A stretch of 31,967 nt of DNA, taken from IMG/VR virus record IMGVR_UViG_3300045453_000088, positions 1 to 31,967 of that record; one strand, 5' to 3'. Below, piece after piece: positions 1 to 7,342 of this stretch. This stretch comes from a virus. The notes under the pieces are model-generated. The model saw only the letters and a list, made by a program, of their open reading frames with translations. It did not search any database and was not told the DNA's origin. Position 1 is the stretch's first letter. Every line of letters begins with the position of its first letter. The translations under genes were made by a program, and so were the position numbers.

Positions 1-120
1 CCCTTATATACTAGAACTGATTTTACCGATGCTTTACATGAAGCATTTAGCTTTCGTACTGATTATCAGATCGTTACAACAAGTATGATGAAAAAAATTT
101 TTAAAGATACAAAAAAATAA
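1..120 (+). CDS. Insertion-sequence transposase, C-terminal fragment (cut by window edge)
   Basis: The frame is open from base 1 and stops at TAA 118-120, giving about 39 residues that include HEAFSFRTDYQIV and a basic end KKIFKDTKK. The LHEAF-FRTDYQI pattern and lysine-rich tail resemble the C-termini of DDE transposases of clostridial insertion sequences, but I cannot fix the family; IS1634-like and IS1202-like are both possible. Context supports a mobile element: three direct repeats of CTCAC-N7-GACAAA follow the stop within 90 bases. It probably belongs to an element left of the prophage, not to the prophage itself. Confidence 0.4.
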   Translation, partial: PLYTRTDFTDALHEAFSFRTDYQIVTTSMMKKIFKDTKK

Positions 121-127
121 AAACATT

Positions 128-210
128 ACTCACTTTTTACGACAAACATTAAAGCCTGTGTGAAGCGTCTCACAGCGGATGACAAAATTTCTCACGCTTT
201 TTGACAAAAG
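128..210. repeat. Three direct repeats CTCAC-N7-GACAAA (probable transposase-binding sites at an element end)
   Basis: Imperfect 21-base copies lie at 128-148, 168-188 and 190-210. In each, CTCAC and GACAAA are exact and 12 bases apart start to start. The copies are offset by 40 and 22 bases. On the minus strand each reads TTTGTC-N7-GTGAG, so an element ending near 206 would begin 5'-TGTCAAAAAGCGTGAG. Two adjacent 22-base sites plus one separated site is the layout of Mu- and Tn7-class ends. Orientation favours ownership by the element to the left. Right-end sites of the prophage are the alternative. Confidence 0.5.
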
Positions 211-246
211 TAGTTTACAGTAGTAGTTGCATAAAAATGCAGAAAC

Positions 247-263
247 ACCCCTCTAAGAGGGGT
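247..263 (-). terminator. Hairpin at the end of the lysis genes
   Basis: ACCCCTCTAAGAGGGGT is a perfect inverted repeat with a stem of 7-8 pairs. The holin stop codon (253-255) lies within it. On the minus strand it is followed by gtttctgcattttt, a weak and delayed T-tract. It probably ends late transcription or protects the 3' end of the late mRNA. Confidence 0.55.
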
Positions 264-594
264 TAGTTTCTTTATTCATAGAATTCACCTTGTTGATTGT
301 CTCATCTAGTATAGTATCATGAATCTTTTGTGCTGCCAATGCAACTAAAAAACCATTTATAATCCCAAGAAAGACTGATAGCCCACTAATATTTTGCTGA
401 AAAAAAGCTACCGCAATTAGCAAAAACACCGCAACAAAATAGCTCCAAGTTTCTGTTTTAGGGTGAATGTTAAAAGCTTTTTGTGCTACCCAATCAACCC
501 AATCTTTTGTGAATTGAGTAATCATCCATGTGACTACTACTAAACCTGGAAATGCTGCTAAGGTCTCAAGTGTGAATAATTCCTGTCCATTCAT
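253..594 (-). CDS. Holin-like small membrane protein
   Basis: The 113-residue product has three hydrophobic stretches at about residues 14-30, 49-65 and 72-90, and a polar, charged C-terminus. That is the size and topology of class I phage holins, which permeabilise the membrane so that the endolysin can act. Its start overlaps the endolysin stop by four bases (ATGA), so the two are translationally coupled. It is the last gene of the late operon. The role rests on topology and position; no family-specific motif was recognised. Confidence 0.7.
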   Translation of the reverse strand: MNGQELFTLETLAAFPGLVVVTWMITQFTKDWVDWVAQKAFNIHPKTETWSYFVAVFLLIAVAFFQQNISGLSVFLGIINGFLVALAAQKIHDTILDETINKVNSMNKETNPS

Positions 595-1217
595 TTCGTT
601 AAAACCTCCTTTTCAAAATCTATTGATATGGTGTTTTTACCCTTAAGCTCCCATCCAACTTGTCCACCTAGCAGCGTGCCTAATTCCCTTGCAACTACTT
701 GAACAAAACCATTTTTCCCAGGCACGGATATATAGACTTTACCATCTATATTTTCCATAGGAACACCAATTTCCTTATCGTTAATTAAAAGCCTAAGAGG
801 AGGTTTGTTTTCTTGGGCAGCCAAGTATTTAGAAGGATCAACATGAGTGCCCCAGCCTTGCCTGCGAATTTCATAATGCAAATGACTTCCAGTAACTTGG
901 CCAGTAGCTCCTTGCCTACCAATTTTCTGCCCAACTTCTACAAACTCTCCCTCTTGAACACAAATACTATCTAAATGAGCATAGACATGAGTATAGCCTT
1001 GTAAATCTTTTATAGCAACAACATTTCCGTAATTGCCATAGCCACTTCCTTTAGTACCAAATTTCGCCCAAGTTACTTTCCCGGCAACAAAAGCAAAAAT
1101 CGGGGCACGATGCGACTTAACCATATCAATTCCAGTGTGCATTTGTTTGTTCCCTGTTATTGGGTGCTTTCTCATTCCATAAGGAGATGTGATCCTATAA
1201 CCAAAATTCTCAAACAC
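591..1217 (-). CDS. Endolysin: M23 (LytM-type) peptidase with C-terminal copper-amine-oxidase-N-like domain
   Basis: This is the peptidoglycan-cutting enzyme for host lysis. The 208-residue product carries the M23 zinc signature: H27-x3-D31 (HTGID), H81 (YAHLD) and H112-x-H114 (SHLHYE). Residues about 137-205 (LRLLINDKEI...VARELGTLLGG...W) resemble the small beta domain known from copper amine oxidase N-terminal repeats, common in clostridial secreted proteins; here it may bind the cell wall. No signal peptide is visible, as expected for a holin-released lysin. The start codon is GTG, preceded by GGCGGTGG. The holin follows with a four-base overlap; a recombinase fragment lies just upstream. 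Confidence 0.9.
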   Translation of the reverse strand: MFENFGYRITSPYGMRKHPITGNKQMHTGIDMVKSHRAPIFAFVAGKVTWAKFGTKGSGYGNYGNVVAIKDLQGYTHVYAHLDSICVQEGEFVEVGQKIGRQGATGQVTGSHLHYEIRRQGWGTHVDPSKYLAAQENKPPLRLLINDKEIGVPMENIDGKVYISVPGKNGFVQVVARELGTLLGGQVGWELKGKNTISIDFEKEVLTK

Positions 1218-1250
1218 TACACCACCGCCTAATAAATTATTTTTATCTTC

Positions 1251-1562
1251 CTAGTTTCTATATGCAGCCTTAAAACTCAAATAAACTTCTCTTTCTTTGT
1301 TCCCTTTACCGATTACATTTGTAGCCAAAGCAGTCCAATTTATGTCATTGATATTCAGATGCTGAAGCTCACTCAATCTACCGCCAGTGGCATAAAAGAC
1401 TTCAACCATTGACCTTTCCCTAAAAGTAACGCAAGCTTCACGAATCATCTCTAATTCTTCAATCGTTAACGCTTTGGGTAATCTTTTTTCTTTTTTTGGG
1501 AGATTTAATTTTAGCCGTAGGGTCCCTCTTCTAAAGTTAACCGACCTACTGCACAGCATCAT
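1251..1562 (-). pseudogene. Tyrosine recombinase (XerC/D-like) fragment
   Basis: Residues 25-100 match the start of the catalytic domain of tyrosine recombinases. KRLPKALTIEELEMI is the domain linker, TGGRLSEL holds the first catalytic arginine (usually TGLRxSEL), and GKGNKER holds the catalytic lysine loop. The N-terminal core-binding domain, the HxxR box and the tyrosine nucleophile are missing, and no ribosome site precedes the first ATG. The recognisable part starts just after the XkdX stop, and the nominal start overlaps XkdX out of frame. It is a broken piece of an integrase gene inserted between tail and lysis genes and has no expected activity. Confidence 0.75.
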
Positions 1563-1686
1563 AAGCCTCGCTGACTATCTCCTGATATTGATCGGCTGTT
1601 ATTACGCTCTTAACTACTGCGTTTTTTACCATTGCCTTATTCCACAGCTTCCTGTCATAATTCCGCTTCACTATTTCGAATGTCAT
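1546..1686 (-). CDS. XkdX-like small tail protein
   Basis: The 46-residue product begins MTFEIVKRNYDRKLW and contains VKSVITADQYQEIV. This matches the XkdX family of Bacillota phages (a short protein with a ITxEQYxEI motif), which is encoded right after the fibre genes; its molecular role is unknown. A strong ribosome site (AAGGAGG, 8 bases before the ATG) sits between it and the preceding gene. The stop is TAG at 1546-1548. Confidence 0.75.
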   Translation of the reverse strand: MTFEIVKRNYDRKLWNKAMVKNAVVKSVITADQYQEIVSEAYDAVQ

Positions 1687-1699
1687 AATAATATCCTCC

Positions 1700-2035
1700 T
1701 TAATATTTCATCATGTTATCATATTCCATTGCCGCTGCTATTCTTTCCTCCGCTGTCGGCTCTGGTGGTTTGTTGGCTTGCTCATATTCCCACTGAGAAA
1801 TTGCATCCAATATTTCCTGGTCTGTCAAGCCAACAGCAAATGGTACTCCTAGGTTGGCATAATGTTCTTTCGTTGCTGTAAACTCCATGAAAACCCCCAT
1901 GTTGATGGGAGCATCACAGATAATATACTTCAGATGTAAAGCTGCTGGCATCTTCTCGAAAACCTTTTCTGGAGATAATACTTCTCCGATTGGTGTTATT
2001 AAATTTTCCTTCTTATCCCATATTTTATATTTCAT
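1700..2035 (-). CDS. Unknown fibre-linked protein (possible tail-fibre assembly protein)
   Basis: This is a 111-residue protein with no membrane segment or signal peptide. It starts MKYKIWDKKENLITPIGEV and ends in an acidic, alanine-rich helix (PTAEERIAAAMEYDNMM). I do not recognise a defined family. The gene directly follows the fibre and its ATG shares one base with the fibre stop (TAATG), so the two are co-translated. This is where phages usually encode a fibre chaperone or accessory protein. The role is inferred from position only. Confidence 0.6.
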   Translation of the reverse strand: MKYKIWDKKENLITPIGEVLSPEKVFEKMPAALHLKYIICDAPINMGVFMEFTATKEHYANLGVPFAVGLTDQEILDAISQWEYEQANKPPEPTAEERIAAAMEYDNMMKY

Positions 2036-4065
2036 TATACAATCGTCCCCCTTTTATATTTAACATAACCTGTTACCCTTTGAACATAAATCAAAGTTGT
2101 GCTGGTGGCAGCTGTTTGCTCGTTTTCTTCTGTGAAACGATACCTGCTTCCTGCCGTGACGGGTATATAAGTTACGACATCGCTTTGGTACGCATCAACT
2201 ACTGTACTAATAGGACTTCCGCCGCAGAATAAGGCGTTAGTACCTACAGTGGTAGCTGTTAAGTTGCTTCTTGCTGCTGATAGTGCTGTTGGAGTTGAGC
2301 GCACCAAGGAAGTATTATACGCATCAACTACTGCATTAGCAGCACCCATAGCATTAACACCCCCGCCGAACAAGGCGTTAGTACCTACGGTGGTAGCTGT
2401 TAAGCTGTGTCTTGCTGCTGATAGTGCTGTTGGAGTTGAGCGCACCAAGGAAGTATTATACGCATCAACTACTGCACTAGCAGAACCTGTATCACCCCCG
2501 CCGAACAAGGCGTTAGTACCTACAGTGGTAGCTGTTAAGTGGCTTCTTGCTGCTGATAGTGCTGTTGGAGTTGAGCGCACCAAGGAAGTATTATACGCAT
2601 CAACTACTGCACTAACAGCACCTGTAGCACCCCCGCCGAACAAGGCGTTAGTACCTACGGTGGTAGCTGTTAAGCTGTGTCTTGCTGCTGATAGTGCTGT
2701 TGGAGTTGAGCGCACCAAGGAAGTATTATACGCATCAACTACTGCACTAGCAGAACCTGTATCACCCCCGCCGAACAAGGCGTTAGTACCTACAGTGGTA
2801 GCTGTTAAGTGGCTTCTTGCTGCTGATAGTGCTGTTGGAGTTGAGCGCACCAAGGAAGTATTATACGCATCAACTACTGCACTAACAGCACCTGTAGCAC
2901 CCCCGCCGAACAAGGCGTTAGTACCTACGGTGGTAGCTGTTAAGCTGTGTCTTGCTGCTGATAGTGCTGTTGGAGTTGAGCGCACCAAGGAAGTATTATA
3001 CGCATCAACTACTGCACTAGCAGAACCTGTATCACCCCCGCCGAACAAGGCGTTAGTACCTACAGTGGTAGCTGTTAAGCTGTGTCTTGCTGCTGATAGT
3101 TCTGTTGGAGTTGAGCGAATTAAAAACGGGTATGTTTGCGTAGCGTAATTAGTAAAATCTACATGTACCAGACCACCTCCTTCACCCTGTAAGATAAAAT
3201 TTGTACCATTAAACCTCACTGTGTATACGCTATTTGCTGCCAAATCCCCTGACTCCAAGGCTTCTCCGTTAGCTCTCAAGACTGTCCTTGCTCCTAGACT
3301 GTTTATGTTTAGCGTTACTGCTCCTGTGTTTGCAGTTACATTACGAAAAGCTATTGGCAATCCTGCTGTGTACGAAGCTGGCGCAGGCGATACTGTTATT
3401 GTTTTGTCATTAGTACCAGAAGCATCTGCGTACCTTATATGGTGCGTAGCGTCGTTTGCATGGTCATCTACCGTTTGTCGTATAGCAATATCATCTGTTG
3501 CACTTGGCGCAGCCACCTTCGCCCTACCTGCAGCGTCTCGCAATACTATCCTGTTTGCTGTAGCTGCGGATGTTGCGGAATGTGACGAAGTTTCAGCCAA
3601 ATGCGACATAACAGCTGTGGCCACTCCTGAAATTTGTGCCCGTCGTTCCGTAGAGGTAAGCTCTTCAACCTGCTGTCCGGTGCCAACAGACCATAACACT
3701 ATTGAACCTGCCGCAATAATTCCGGTAGTGTTATGACTAAAATTACCATCACTTTGCAGAAACAGATAATATGTTGTTTCTATAGCCGGGTCGGTGATAT
3801 AGTAGGTGGTGTCCTCGGGTATATCAACCATAATTATGGCATTGGAACTATTAATGAATTCTGCACGCCCCGGGCTGATCGTCAGTTCAATCCTATTGTT
3901 TGCTAGGTCGTATGATGCCGATTTTAAGAAAAAAGGTTTATCGGCTTGAGCCTCGGAAGCTGCATTCTTTTCAATGGCGTTAAGTATTTCAAGGAAATTC
4001 TCACGGTTTACTTTTTCAGTGCCCAGTGGCATAGGTATTTTAAGCTTATCTGATAGTTCAGGCAT
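2035..4065 (-). CDS. Tail fibre with seven Kelch-like repeats (receptor-binding protein)
   Basis: The 676-residue product has an N-terminal region of about 150 residues (attachment/baseplate side). A stalk-like middle follows, with TANRIVLRDAAGRAKVAAPS and a beta-rich section. Then come seven tandem units of about 45 residues carrying RSTPTALSAAR, TNALFGGG and VVDAYNTSL. A GGG turn, a V-D-x-Y strand and a conserved Arg are the marks of Kelch beta-propeller blades, and seven blades would close one propeller. A short unique C-terminus follows; in the last blade the GGG is CGG. It is expected to bind a cell-surface sugar or protein. The DNA repeats are nearly exact, so blades have been copied recently. 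It follows tail protein I and precedes a possible assembly factor. Confidence 0.85.
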   Translation of the reverse strand: MPELSDKLKIPMPLGTEKVNRENFLEILNAIEKNAASEAQADKPFFLKSASYDLANNRIELTISPGRAEFINSSNAIIMVDIPEDTTYYITDPAIETTYYLFLQSDGNFSHNTTGIIAAGSIVLWSVGTGQQVEELTSTERRAQISGVATAVMSHLAETSSHSATSAATANRIVLRDAAGRAKVAAPSATDDIAIRQTVDDHANDATHHIRYADASGTNDKTITVSPAPASYTAGLPIAFRNVTANTGAVTLNINSLGARTVLRANGEALESGDLAANSVYTVRFNGTNFILQGEGGGLVHVDFTNYATQTYPFLIRSTPTELSAARHSLTATTVGTNALFGGGDTGSASAVVDAYNTSLVRSTPTALSAARHSLTATTVGTNALFGGGATGAVSAVVDAYNTSLVRSTPTALSAARSHLTATTVGTNALFGGGDTGSASAVVDAYNTSLVRSTPTALSAARHSLTATTVGTNALFGGGATGAVSAVVDAYNTSLVRSTPTALSAARSHLTATTVGTNALFGGGDTGSASAVVDAYNTSLVRSTPTALSAARHSLTATTVGTNALFGGGVNAMGAANAVVDAYNTSLVRSTPTALSAARSNLTATTVGTNALFCGGSPISTVVDAYQSDVVTYIPVTAGSRYRFTEENEQTAATSTTLIYVQRVTGYVKYKRGTIV
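2231..3117 (-). repeat. 135-bp tandem repeat array (exact 270-bp dimers) encoding Kelch blades
   Basis: The marker AAGGCGTTAG recurs at 2231, 2372, 2507, 2642, 2777, 2912 and 3047: one 141-base interval and five of 135. Units alternate between two versions (one coding GDTGSASA, one GATGAVSA), so the true period in 2372-3080 is 270 bases. Within it the copies look base-for-base identical. This indicates a very recent tandem duplication of a two-blade unit. The count could vary between isolates or be miscounted by short-read assembly. Confidence 0.9.
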
Positions 4066-4077
4066 ATCTTACACCCC

Positions 4078-4695
4078 TTATATCTCGAAATTATTCCAGG
4101 TTAACTCCAGTTTGTCTAGCTGGTTCCAAGTCCAGTCCTGGGCGTCCAGTTCGTCCCAAATTAGCGGGAAGACAATTGCATGTAGTTTAGATTCTCCTGG
4201 TTTTGCATCATTGATCACTTGCTTCAGAATCTTGTAATGTTGGAAGAATAACGCTCGCTCTGAAGCTGATAATCTAATAATGAATTCAGCCCACAAGCCA
4301 AGATATTCCGGATTTGGATCAGCAACATACTTTTCCTTATACAAAGGATAAATTTCTATTTCAGTGTATCCCAGCGCCGTTAGGAGCCTCATCATTCCGT
4401 CTTCACTACCGCCTTCCCGGTAGATATCGTAGGCACTCATCAGCCTCCAGCGATAATCATCATCGGTTTCACCGGCATAACGTGGCAGTTTTCGATCTTC
4501 ACCACATAAGTCTAAGGCTGGTCCTTTGGCAGTGGCCACCAGGGCTTTCTCCCGGATAGAATAAATTTTAGCCCTAACCTCATCGTAAGCTTGGCCAATC
4601 GCTTTAAAAAACTTCCAGATATCACTCTTTTCCCTATCAATTACCCGGTTGAATACCCTAGTTGCAAGTCTCCAGAAATACTCTGCAAATATCAT
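4078..4695 (-). CDS. Phage tail protein I / YmfQ-like baseplate protein (Mu gp48-like)
   Basis: The 205-residue product links the baseplate wedge to the fibres. It contains LPRYAGETDDDYRWRLMSAYDIYREGGS, split here as the motif LPRYAGETDDDYRWRL followed by a Gly-Gly turn, typical of the YmfQ (DUF2313) and tail protein I group. The C-terminus is aromatic (W-rich, WDELDAQDWTWNQL). The start overlaps the stop of baseplate J by four bases (ATGA). The order J, I, fibre is the standard one for contractile phages. Confidence 0.8.
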   Translation of the reverse strand: MIFAEYFWRLATRVFNRVIDREKSDIWKFFKAIGQAYDEVRAKIYSIREKALVATAKGPALDLCGEDRKLPRYAGETDDDYRWRLMSAYDIYREGGSEDGMMRLLTALGYTEIEIYPLYKEKYVADPNPEYLGLWAEFIIRLSASERALFFQHYKILKQVINDAKPGESKLHAIVFPLIWDELDAQDWTWNQLDKLELTWNNFEI

Positions 4696-5843
4696 AACTG
4701 ACCAGCCCTTTGAACAGTAAAATTAACTGTACCTAAAACATGGATTTGGGATGCTGTTATACCAGGCTCCTCAGGGGGAGATATTAAATCCACCCGAACC
4801 ATATGAGCTATAGTCCGCAAGTTGGCAATGATCATGGAGCGGTCTACCCCGAAGTCTGGATGCACCCGGATGATTGCATCATTTTTTTTAACTCCGTATT
4901 TAAACATCTCACTTATAATATATTCACCCATAGCCTGGGTTACCGCCTCATCACCATAATCTGGTTCAATGTATCCTATTGCTTCAACATTCACCGCGAC
5001 CGGCTCAGCACCCGTCACCAAGACATCTGCAATAAGGGACTTATACTTGTTCACGTGTTCCTGGACTTGAACAATTAGATTTTGGGTAGGCACGCCATTG
5101 GTACCGGTGATAATAATATCAATAGTGCCTTGACCACGAGGATGCTGGCCGTTTACCCTGACAGATACGACTCCTGTTATTTCTTGAACCAAGGACGCAT
5201 AAGAAACTTTGTTACCTCCCAGGGAAAGCTGCTGCCATTTTGCCTCTGCCCTTGAACGCAATGTTTCATCGTCTTCCCGGTCGACCCCTTCCTGAGTGAT
5301 CCAGTCGGCCTCATTTATAACGTAGTCAATCCCTGGGTAAAAGGCGGAGAGCTGCTTGATCTGCCCACCAGGGACGTTGTATTGTGAACCGGCTAATTCG
5401 GCCTCAACCAGGGCAAGCCCTTCAGCTACACCATCCTCAAGTGAAAAATCATCTAATAAGATGTACTTAAGCTCTTTGCCTGTGATATCTACTTCCGTCT
5501 TAACCACATAACCGGCAGGTAAGAAAGCCGTCCCGGAGGAATCATACCGCCCTATCTTAACATTGCCCCTGGTTTTTTGAGCTTCTCTTCTAAAAACACT
5601 GTATTCAGCTGCCTTTAAATCTAACCAGCCACCGGTAGCGGAGTGTAGATAAGCTTGCTTCATTACCTTGGGTAGAAGAGAGTAGAGAGCTGCCAGCCCT
5701 TGCATGGCAAACTCAAGCAGTGTTTTAAATATCCGGCCAGGGCGAAAGTTTTTTATACGAAAGCCTGTTGACTCAAGTCTTTGCTCTGTCTCTGCGGTGA
5801 GCTCTTCTGCAGTTTTAGGTTGAATTAAATTTTCCGGTTTAAT
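4692..5843 (-). CDS. Baseplate J-like wedge protein (Mu gp47-like), probable ATT start
   Basis: This is a baseplate wedge component. The region from the first ATG (5705) encodes 337 residues of the J family (SATGGWLDLKAAE, NVPGG, REDDETLRSRAE). The frame stays open upstream to 5849 and encodes 46 more residues that complete the family N-terminus, including PKTAEEL and FRPGRIFKTLLEFA. No ATG, GTG, TTG or CTG is available there. The best start is ATT at 5841-5843, with AAGGGGG nine bases upstream; this gives 383 residues. Either a rare ATT start is used, a former ATG has mutated, or there is a base error. It follows the gp25-like gene and precedes tail protein I. Confidence 0.85.
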   Translation of the reverse strand: MKPENLIQPKTAEELTAETEQRLESTGFRIKNFRPGRIFKTLLEFAMQGLAALYSLLPKVMKQAYLHSATGGWLDLKAAEYSVFRREAQKTRGNVKIGRYDSSGTAFLPAGYVVKTEVDITGKELKYILLDDFSLEDGVAEGLALVEAELAGSQYNVPGGQIKQLSAFYPGIDYVINEADWITQEGVDREDDETLRSRAEAKWQQLSLGGNKVSYASLVQEITGVVSVRVNGQHPRGQGTIDIIITGTNGVPTQNLIVQVQEHVNKYKSLIADVLVTGAEPVAVNVEAIGYIEPDYGDEAVTQAMGEYIISEMFKYGVKKNDAIIRVHPDFGVDRSMIIANLRTIAHMVRVDLISPPEEPGITASQIHVLGTVNFTVQRAGQL

Positions 5844-5849
5844 TGTTGT

Positions 5850-6269
5850 TTACCCCCTTAAAACCCGTATACCATCCTGGTCCATTACAATCACAAGTGC
5901 AACTCTTTCCTGGGTTTGTGTGGCTGAATTCTGAGCCAAAAAACTCCCTATTAAATTAATTGCATGGCTGGTCCAGTCTTCAACAATCACTTCGATACTG
6001 GCTGCATCCACATTAGGGTGGCGCTGGATCACCAGCTTTACTTCCTGTATTAATTCCTGCCTGTTTATGGCCGTATTTTCGGCCTGTCTAAACCTTTGTA
6101 CCCTCGATCCATAATCCGGATGTAACCAGAGGCTTCTCAACTCGGTTATCAGTTCATGTTTAACATCTTGAAAGATGACATCAACTCCAGTTATCGTCTT
6201 GACATCTCCGTCTGCAGTGGCCACAAAGTTACCTTCATCATCTAAATAAATATCTTCCAGCTCATCCAT
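5850..6269 (-). CDS. Baseplate wedge protein, gpW/gp25-like (Mu gp46 / XkdS type)
   Basis: The 139-residue product has the gp25 fold signature: DVIFQDVKHELITEL early, then LWLHPDYGSRV, then a second half with VDAASIEVIVEDW. Proteins of this family join the wedge to the central hub. The start is ATG with AGGTG upstream. The gene ends three bases after the oligo-G stretch that serves as ribosome site for baseplate J. The small OB-fold gene lies three bases upstream. Confidence 0.8.
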   Translation of the reverse strand: MDELEDIYLDDEGNFVATADGDVKTITGVDVIFQDVKHELITELRSLWLHPDYGSRVQRFRQAENTAINRQELIQEVKLVIQRHPNVDAASIEVIVEDWTSHAINLIGSFLAQNSATQTQERVALVIVMDQDGIRVLRG

Positions 6270-6272
6270 GCG

Positions 6273-6578
6273 CTACACCTCACCATCTATAAAAGGCTGG
6301 GTTGGGTCATTGTAATAAAAACCTACCCGGACAAAGCTCCCTTGCTGAAGCTGTTGAGACAAACTGTTAGGCACCGGTACTTTAGGGAAGGGTGGCACCA
6401 GCTGATCAGGCTTACCTTCGGCATCATATACTTGCAAGTCAGCATATCCTTCCAGGTAAATCTTCAGTACCTTTGCTTTGACCAGGTACCGGTACCGGCC
6501 AACCAAATCCGGAAACTCGTTAGCGATAACTGTTTTGACACTGTCAACAAAAGTCTGGATTCTTTTTTCCTCTCCCAT
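6273..6578 (-). CDS. Small gpV-like baseplate/spike protein (OB-fold)
   Basis: The 101-residue product has a helical N-terminus (RIQTFVDSVKTVIANEF) followed by a beta barrel: RYLVKAKVLKI, DLQVYDAEGKPD, FVRVGFYYNDPTQPFIDGEV. The last motif (Y-x-DP-x-PFI-x-G) is typical of gpV and gp45-type OB domains at the base of the tail spike. It lacks the long triple-helical spike of full gpV, so the tip may come from elsewhere or be very short. It lies between the gpD-like hub gene and the gp25-like gene, as expected. Confidence 0.65.
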   Translation of the reverse strand: MGEEKRIQTFVDSVKTVIANEFPDLVGRYRYLVKAKVLKIYLEGYADLQVYDAEGKPDQLVPPFPKVPVPNSLSQQLQQGSFVRVGFYYNDPTQPFIDGEV

Positions 6579-6588
6579 ATCTCACCGC

Positions 6589-7326
6589 CTAAACTAAGCT
6601 AAAAATTAATTCTGTCCTTAAGTTGCCGTTTTCATCAGTAAAATGATGTGCTGTATCAACCAGCACCTCAGCTGCAGGTACCTTGGGATGCTCTAAACTT
6701 ATTAACTGTGAGTGATCAGCTGTAGGTACCCCAATTGTCAGCAAAGAGCCTTGCTGGGATTCACCATCAAAATCCAAATTGATAATATTCTCACCATATT
6801 TGAAGACTAACAATGAATCCTGCTCAACTTTTGGGTGCCAGTGGAACACCTCATTTACATCAAAATACGGATCATAATCTAATTGCCATTTACGATTAAC
6901 TTTTTTGATAAGGTTATATCCATCATCCCCGCTAGCTACAAAAGGGTAGCAGGGAAAGGAAGCAAGTGTGATCTCATACTTTTTGACATCTGCTTTGCGC
7001 ATCACCTGGCTGATAATCTCTTGCGGGGTTGCCCTCATGAAATTCTGGACCAGTTTTGCCTCGATAACATCGGTCATTTTGTCCCTAGCCCTGGCTGCCA
7101 GGCCATCCACTAAATCAAGCTTACCGGAAAAAGCTTTAGCAGTTTCTTCCGGATCATAGCCAAAAAACAGTTCCACCTGCAGCCCTTTTGTCAGAGTCAA
7201 GTTTTGAACGTCATCTTTAAGCTGGAACTTTAAAACACCAATAGGGTCTTTCCTGGACCGCCACAGGTCCATATGAGAAAGACCGTTAACTATCATTGCA
7301 TTGCCGATATATAGCTCGCTGTACAT
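6589..7326 (-). CDS. Baseplate hub / late control gpD-like protein (Mu gp44-like)
   Basis: The 245-residue product starts MYSELYIGNAMIVNGLSHM and contains the tube-like domain FFGYDPEETAKAFSGKL, then a helical part (LIKKVNRKWQLDYDPYFD) and a C-terminal beta section (LLTIGVPTADHSQLISLEHP). Length and order match hub proteins of the gpD/gp27 type, which adapt the tube to the spike. It is preceded by AAGGAGG. Neighbours are the LysM protein upstream and the OB-fold protein downstream. Confidence 0.75.
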   Translation of the reverse strand: MYSELYIGNAMIVNGLSHMDLWRSRKDPIGVLKFQLKDDVQNLTLTKGLQVELFFGYDPEETAKAFSGKLDLVDGLAARARDKMTDVIEAKLVQNFMRATPQEIISQVMRKADVKKYEITLASFPCYPFVASGDDGYNLIKKVNRKWQLDYDPYFDVNEVFHWHPKVEQDSLLVFKYGENIINLDFDGESQQGSLLTIGVPTADHSQLISLEHPKVPAAEVLVDTAHHFTDENGNLRTELIFSLV

Positions 7327-7342
7327 TTAAGACCTCCTTGTT

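Noticed and set aside
2231-3117. CRISPR-like periodic repeats
   Set aside because: The repeats are 135 bases, contiguous, in frame and coding; there are no short repeats separated by unique spacers.
2249-3148. Long open frame of 299 codons on the plus strand
   Set aside because: It is the mirror of the repeated Kelch-coding DNA; the regular codon pattern of the fibre keeps the opposite strand open. No ribosome site and no homology were seen.
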